Source: CAZQAA01 sp964591255
Lineage (GTDB): Bacteria; Desulfobacterota; DSM-4660; Desulfatiglandales; Desulfatiglandaceae
Length of the DNA: 18,695 nt
Direction: 5' to 3'
NCBI GenBank assembly: GCA_964591255.1
Contig: CAZQAA010000087.1
Coordinates: 1 to 18,695 of the forward strand
Below the pieces are notes generated by a model. It worked only from the letters and a program-made list of their open reading frames with translations, was not told the origin of the DNA and did not search any database. Below, one piece after another: positions 14,819-18,695 of the stretch. The position numbers were made by a program, and so were the translations under genes. The first letter of the stretch is position 1. Each line of letters begins with the position of its first letter.

Positions 14819-16943
14819 CATAACATCCCAGGTTCTAAGCTACCATCCGAATGCCAATATAGAGCTGATAGAAAAGGCATATGTCTATTCCGCCAAGGTC
14901 CATCAGGGACAGATCCGCCTGTCAGGGGAGCCCTATCTTTCTCATCCCCTGGAGGTGGCACACATCCTTACACAGATGAATATGGACGTGGTGTGCATTG
15001 TTGCAGGTCTCCTGCATGACACACTTGAGGATACGGAGGCGGACATAGGGGAAATCAGACATCTTTTCGGCCCTGATACCGCCAATATAGTGGATGGTGT
15101 CACCAAAATCAGCAAAATGCAGTTTACCAGCCATGCCCAGAGGCAGGCCGAAAACATTCGCAAGATGATACTCTCAATGGCATCCGACATCCGCGTCATC
15201 CTGGTAAAGCTTGCAGATCGCCTCCATAACATGAGAACCCTAGGTTTCCAGCCGCCTGAAAAGCAAAAACGTATTGCAGAGGAAACCCTACAGATCTATA
15301 CCCCTTTAGCCGGCAGGGTGGGCATCTACTGGATCAAGTCCAGCTTAGAGGACCTTTGTCTCTATTATCTTGAGCCGGAGATATATGAAAGGGTCAAAAC
15401 CGAGATTGCCCAGAGACAGAGCGAGAGAGAAAAGTTTGTGATGGAGACAAGAGAGATCCTTTCAAACAGGCTGAAAGATGCAGGCATTAATGCCACAGTC
15501 AAGGGCAGGAACAAGCATATTTACAGCATTTACAGAAAAATGGTGACCCAGAATCTTACCGTCAACCAGGTGTACGACATTGTTGCATTCAGGGTCATTG
15601 TCTCCAGCATTAAGGAATGTTACGGGGCCCTGGGGCTTATCCATTCTATGTGGAAACAGGTCCCAGGAAGATTCAAGGACTATATTTCTATTCCAAAGGA
15701 AAACATGTATCAATCACTGCATACCACCGTAATAGGTCCCCTGGGTCAGAGAATGGAGGTGCAGATCCGTACATGGGAGATGGACAGGATAGCAGAGGCG
15801 GGCATTGCGGCACACTGGAAATATAAAGAGGGTGCTGCCGCAAAAAAGACCGATGAAAAACAGTTTGCGTGGCTCAGGCAGCTTTTGGAATGGCAGAAAG
15901 ATCTCAAGGATCCTGCGGAATTCCTGGAAAGCGTCAAAATGAATCTCTTTCCGGACGAGGTCTATGTGTTCACGCCGAGGGGAGATGTAAAGGCCTTTCC
16001 GAGGGGTGCCACGCCGGTCGATTTTGCATACAGTATCCATTCTGAGATCGGTGAAAAATGTATGGGTGCAAAGGTTGACGGGAGGATGGTTCCCCTTCGT
16101 TACAAATTGACGAACGGGTCAACAGTGGAGATCATCACCTCACCACGACAGCATCCCAGCAAAGACTGGCTTGAATTTGTAAAGACCCCACGTGCAAAGA
16201 CAAAAATAAGGCAGTGGATCAGGGAGCAGGAGAGAGATGAAAGCATCTTGCTGGGCAAGAGCATCCTTGAAAAGGCATTGGCACAGGAACATATCAAATT
16301 ATCCAATATCAGTAAGAACGATCAGCTGGCGTCAGTGGCAAGGGATCTCTCTTTCCATTCCATTGAGGATCTCTTTGCCCAGATCGGCCTGGGAAAAATC
16401 TCACCCAATAATGTAATCGGCCGCCTCAGGCCAAAATTAGGCATCAAGACTATAAAACAGGGTAGTCTGGTAAGCAAGGTAGTAGGCCGGTTAAAACGGC
16501 GAAAAGATGACAGAGGCATCATGGTCAAGGGCCAAAGGGACATGCTAATCCATTTTGCCAACTGTTGTCATCCCCTGCCCGGTGAGCCTGTCATAGGATT
16601 TATTACCCGCGGCCGTGGCGTCACGATCCATCATCAAGACTGCAGGCATATCCAGAAGGCTGAATCCGAGCGCCTGGTTGAGGTATCATGGGAGGGATCC
16701 AAGGAAGAGACATACCTGGCGACCCTGAAGGTAGTAAGTGAAGACAAAAAGGGAAGTCTGGCAGACATAAGTTCTATTATGGCCCATAATGAGGCAAATA
16801 TCATCCAGGCTAATATAAAAAGGACGGTGGATAACAAGGGGATCGGCATATTCACTATTGAAGTGGAAAATTACAGGCAGTTCCAGAAAATTGTCAGGGC
16901 CTTAAAAAAGCTAAAAAATGTATTGCTGGTAGAACGTATGTAA
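14802..16943 (+). CDS. rel: Bifunctional (p)ppGpp synthetase/hydrolase, Rel/SpoT type
   Basis: Protein of 713 aa with the full long-RSH layout. The HD hydrolase has H54, HDTLED (72-77) and D139 in KLADRLHNMRTL. The synthetase has YDIVAFRVI (258-266), GRFKDYI (289-295) and MEVQIRT (318-324). The TGS domain is at about 385-447, a CCHPLPG Cys-rich block is near 590, and an ACT domain is at about 640-713. The intact HD site and the RFKD loop (basic, as in bifunctional enzymes, rather than the acidic RelA form) indicate both synthesis and hydrolysis. The start MIRLNDITSQVLSYHP fits the family. The ATG lies inside proS, 17 bases overlapping, so expression is coupled to tRNA charging machinery. It converges with rpmB, ending 34 bases before that gene's stop. 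Confidence 0.95.
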   Translation: MIRLNDITSQVLSYHPNANIELIEKAYVYSAKVHQGQIRLSGEPYLSHPLEVAHILTQMNMDVVCIVAGLLHDTLEDTEADIGEIRHLFGPDTANIVDGVTKISKMQFTSHAQRQAENIRKMILSMASDIRVILVKLADRLHNMRTLGFQPPEKQKRIAEETLQIYTPLAGRVGIYWIKSSLEDLCLYYLEPEIYERVKTEIAQRQSEREKFVMETREILSNRLKDAGINATVKGRNKHIYSIYRKMVTQNLTVNQVYDIVAFRVIVSSIKECYGALGLIHSMWKQVPGRFKDYISIPKENMYQSLHTTVIGPLGQRMEVQIRTWEMDRIAEAGIAAHWKYKEGAAAKKTDEKQFAWLRQLLEWQKDLKDPAEFLESVKMNLFPDEVYVFTPRGDVKAFPRGATPVDFAYSIHSEIGEKCMGAKVDGRMVPLRYKLTNGSTVEIITSPRQHPSKDWLEFVKTPRAKTKIRQWIREQERDESILLGKSILEKALAQEHIKLSNISKNDQLASVARDLSFHSIEDLFAQIGLGKISPNNVIGRLRPKLGIKTIKQGSLVSKVVGRLKRRKDDRGIMVKGQRDMLIHFANCCHPLPGEPVIGFITRGRGVTIHHQDCRHIQKAESERLVEVSWEGSKEETYLATLKVVSEDKKGSLADISSIMAHNEANIIQANIKRTVDNKGIGIFTIEVENYRQFQKIVRALKKLKNVLLVERM

Positions 16944-16977
16944 TCAAACCGGCCCACATCCCATGGGTAATAAATAC

Positions 16978-17166
16978 TCAAGGCTTTACGACCAGACCTG
17001 ACCTGATACATCGGGTACATACCCTCATCTTTTTAGTCTGACCGTTCTGGACACACCTGACCCTCTGGAGATTGGGATACCAGCGCTTTTTGGTCTTGTT
17101 ATGGGCATGACTGACATTATAGCCCACAATCGGTCTCTTGCCACATATTTCACACACCTTTGCCAT
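16978..17166 (-). CDS. rpmB: Large ribosomal subunit protein bL28
   Basis: Protein of 62 aa, the usual size. MAKVCEICGKRPIVGYNVSH and NKTKKRWYPNLQRVR are diagnostic. C5, C8, C50 and C53 form two CxxC pairs, so this is the zinc-binding (C+) form, with an additional C38. It is a structural protein of the 50S subunit. The ATG follows GAGGAG (17175-17180 on the plus strand as CTCCTC). It stands alone on this strand between the prepilin gene and the convergent rel gene, with its own promoter far upstream and no rpmG next to it. Confidence 0.97.
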   Translation of the reverse strand: MAKVCEICGKRPIVGYNVSHAHNKTKKRWYPNLQRVRCVQNGQTKKMRVCTRCIRSGLVVKP

Positions 17167-17290
17167 TTCGCATGCTCCTCATATATCAACTAATATCGGC
17201 TAATGCCAACAGATTAAGGGTCCTGATTTTTCCCTCATTTCCCTGATGGGACAATAAGAAAGTTGCTCCATTGCACCATTCCAAAAAAGA
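17167..17290 (-). promoter_or_regulatory. Long 5' leader of rpmB with a possible 14-codon uORF
   Basis: From the predicted start near 17290 to the ATG at 17166 is about 124 bases, unusually long for a single ribosomal-protein gene. The leader contains an ATG-GTG-CAA-TGG-AGC frame of 14 codons ending in TGA, without a strong ribosome binding site, and short local inverted repeats such as TCCCATCAGGGA. No known riboswitch or ribosomal-protein leader was recognised. Confidence 0.3.
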
Positions 17291-17296
17291 ATGCTG

Positions 17297-17325
17297 AGTA
17301 TATGAACAAAGGAAGTGCATGTCAA
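17297..17325 (-). promoter_or_regulatory. rpmB: Strong sigma70-type promoter of rpmB
   Basis: Minus strand TTGACA (17320-17325) and TATACT (17297-17302) are exactly 17 bases apart: 6 of 6 and 5 of 6 to consensus. It is the best promoter match I noticed in the window, as expected for a ribosomal protein gene. It lies between the end of the prepilin gene and rpmB. Confidence 0.75.
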
Positions 17326-17372
17326 GAGGGCAATTCAGGACGTAAAGCACAAAGAGTGATAATGGATATGGG

Positions 17373-18323
17373 TTATTGAAATGATTTGAGCTTAGATAAC
17401 GGAGGTAACGGTTTTATCTTGGGACCGCCTTTTGTACCACCTTCCCCGCTTGTATTCCTGCCGACATTTATAGTACAACCACTGCCTGCAAGGACAATCG
17501 GGGTCTTGGGCGTAGAGTGGACGATACCACCGGAAGCATCTCTTATCTCGATCCTTGTCCCGGATATGATATCATAAGAAGCGCTTTCCCCGCTACCAAG
17601 TCTTCCAATCTCGACATCCCTGGTAACATCATAGATATAGACCATTGACGGAGGCTTGTTATCCTTGTTCACTGCCAGGACCAGATATTCACATATATTG
17701 CCGCATAACTCATTACTGCTTATGTATGTCACAAGGTCATCAAAACCATTCACAGGCGGATGCCTTATATAATTCGGACGGCCGTCTCTGTTATCTCCCC
17801 TATAGGTACCACTAATATCATCAAAGACATTCCCGTCGCTATCTGCATCCATAGGCCCCGCACTCACGAGTACGGCCGCCACCCGAAAACCGGTGGTTGT
17901 CCCATCGGCATCCACCACCAATGGATAGCCTGTCAGGCCACTCCTCAATGCATCACAAGTCGTTGACCTGTCAGACCCCAGGGCAGTATTGAGTTCATAC
18001 CTGAGGACCCTCTTGTATGAATCAGTAGGAGCGATACCAAGGGTCCAGTACGGAAGGTTGCCAGCGGAGGCGTCCGGATTTTCACATCCATCACCATCCG
18101 TATCGGCCCACGGGAGCCTGCCGTTTATACCGGCATAGGTAATCAGCGCCTCCCTTGCCTTTTCCAGGTAATCAAGGGCCTCGTTCCTGGCCTTCCGCTC
18201 GGTGAGCATACCCAGAAGAGATGTCCCGCCCCCTGCCAGGATACCTATTATAACTAGGACAATGGCAATCTCGATCAGGGAAAAGCCGGTGGCATTATTG
18301 TAATGGGAAAGACGGATTTTCAC
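17373..18323 (-). CDS. Type IV prepilin-like protein with class III signal and Asp-rich loops
   Basis: Protein of 316 aa from a GTG at 18323. ATG|FSLIE is a prepilin peptidase site: cleavage after G13, F14 as the methylated residue and E18 at position +5, followed by the hydrophobic helix IAIVLVIIGILAGGG. The mature part is much longer than a major pilin and resembles pseudopilins of the form GRLPWADTDGDG, G-N-L-P-Y-W-T-L, RYELN. Asp-rich loops DTDGDG (74-79) and DADSDGNVFDD (159-169) look like Ca2+-binding EF-hand-type turns. Cys123, 207, 211 and 283 may form disulfides. The Gly/Pro/Lys-rich tail is probably disordered. It would be assembled by a type IV pilus or type II secretion machine in the envelope. 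The start is ambiguous, because an ATG frame with a good ribosome binding site runs into this gene in another frame. Confidence 0.8.
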   Translation of the reverse strand: MKIRLSHYNNATGFSLIEIAIVLVIIGILAGGGTSLLGMLTERKARNEALDYLEKAREALITYAGINGRLPWADTDGDGCENPDASAGNLPYWTLGIAPTDSYKRVLRYELNTALGSDRSTTCDALRSGLTGYPLVVDADGTTTGFRVAAVLVSAGPMDADSDGNVFDDISGTYRGDNRDGRPNYIRHPPVNGFDDLVTYISSNELCGNICEYLVLAVNKDNKPPSMVYIYDVTRDVEIGRLGSGESASYDIISGTRIEIRDASGGIVHSTPKTPIVLAGSGCTINVGRNTSGEGGTKGGPKIKPLPPLSKLKSFQ

Positions 18324-18358
18324 TTTTTTGCCCTAAAAAAGGCACCCCCACCTTTCAT
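18320..18358 (-). other. 12-codon frame ending in A-AAA-AAG at the prepilin start
   Basis: An ATG at 18356-18358, preceded by AAGGGG (18364-18369) with five bases between, opens a frame coding MKGGGAFFRAKK and stopping at TGA (18320-18322). The last two sense codons lie on A-AAA-AAG (18323-18329), a classic -1 slippery heptamer in the correct phase. A -1 slip continues GTG-AAA-ATC, exactly the prepilin frame. The stop also overlaps the prepilin GTG (GTGA). It may be a leader peptide coupled to the pilin, a programmed frameshift, or a homopolymer sequencing error (a seventh A restores one frame). Confidence 0.45.
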
Positions 18359-18379
18359 TCTGACCCCTTCAACATGAAA

Positions 18380-18695
18380 TTACAGGGGTATGGCAAGCCA
18401 GCCTATATTACTGTTGGCATCGGAATATGCGCTCTTGGCACGTATGGAGCCGCTATTATAGACGCCGTCATCATATTTTGTATCGATCTCCAGGCACACA
18501 TCCCACGGTAAATTGCGAAAAAAGATATAATGTTCGTATCCGGCACCATTGGGGTTATACCAAAAAACTTCCACATCGTCGCCAAATGGGTGCTTGAGTA
18601 GATCGGAAGTCCCGTTGAATGAACCGCCGATAAGGTTAGCCTTTACCAGGTCTTCATAAACAGCAAATTTTTCGCTCGGGTTGATCTGTCCTGAC
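18380..18695 (-). CDS. Pilin-like protein, C-terminal part (runs off window)
   Basis: The minus-strand frame is open from the window edge (first full codon ends at 18694) to a TAA at 18380-18382, giving 104 residues without a start. The sequence runs EDLVKANLIGGSFNGTSDLL, HPFGDDVEVFWYN, FFRNLPWDVCLEIDTKYDDG, GSIRAKSAY and ends GWLAIPL. The D-L-V-K-A-N-L-I then H-P-F-G, N-L-P-x-x-V-C and I-D-x-K-x-D-D-G-x-x-x-S-G-x-x-R-A order is typical of the C-terminal half of type IV pilin and pseudopilin-like proteins; the prepilin signal would lie beyond the window. It is the gene upstream of the complete prepilin gene, 21 bases before that gene's possible ATG, so the two form an operon that continues past the edge. 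Confidence 0.6.
   Translation of the reverse strand, partial: SGQINPSEKFAVYEDLVKANLIGGSFNGTSDLLKHPFGDDVEVFWYNPNGAGYEHYIFFRNLPWDVCLEIDTKYDDGVYNSGSIRAKSAYSDANSNIGWLAIPL

Noticed and set aside
16944..16977. CCCATGGG palindrome between rel and rpmB as a bidirectional terminator
   Set aside because: Loop-less palindrome with no T-run on either side; too weak to call.
17180..17209. TTGGCA / TATATG pair just upstream of rpmB as a promoter
   Set aside because: The implied transcription start near 17173 would exclude the GAGGAG ribosome binding site at 17175-17180. The TTGACA-N17-TATACT pair upstream is far better.
1..18695. CRISPR array, tRNA, insertion sequence or prophage
   Set aside because: No regularly spaced repeats, cloverleaf, transposase or integrase frame was seen; all large frames belong to identifiable chromosomal genes.

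Overview
The window looks like a chromosomal segment of a Gram-negative bacterium, most likely a sulfate-reducer-type deltaproteobacterium (Desulfobacterota). The reasons are the run ispG-proS-rel, a small MglA-type GTPase next to a PATAN (DUF4388) protein, a four-cysteine L28, a GGDD/PK-type phosphofructokinase and pseudopilin-like genes. This is an inference from family resemblance and gene order; no search was run and I name no species. No mobile element, CRISPR array, tRNA or rRNA was seen.

Layout. (1) At 1-1080 (+) there is a short possible gene tail, then an exported FlgT/LPP20-like plus TPR protein behind an inverted repeat. (2) At 1262-4006 (-) a tight three-gene operon encodes a TPR protein with a degenerate PilZ-like C-terminus, an MglA-family GTPase, and a PATAN protein with two degenerate cyclic-nucleotide-binding folds. 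An extended -10 promoter lies at 4035-4043. (3) At 4103-6198 (-) a divergent phosphoglycerate kinase is coupled through an ATGA overlap to a PurN-like formyltransferase. (4) At 6324-16943 (+) a long co-directional run carries a cupin, a PC4-like protein, murA, comEC, a PPi-type phosphofructokinase, ispG, proS and rel. (5) At 16978-18695 (-) are rpmB with its own strong promoter, a prepilin-like protein, and the C-terminus of a second pilin-like protein that runs off the window.

How the genes work together. Region 4 is mainly housekeeping: cell wall, DNA uptake, glycolysis, isoprenoids, translation and the stringent response. Regions 2 and 5 suggest regulation of polarity or surface structures and the structures themselves, although nothing in the window links them directly. 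The least explained parts are the PGK-like/formyltransferase pair, the GTPase/PATAN/TPR operon, and the start of the prepilin gene. At that start, a 12-codon reading frame with its own ribosome binding site ends at an in-phase A-AAA-AAG heptamer, exactly where the pilin frame begins.
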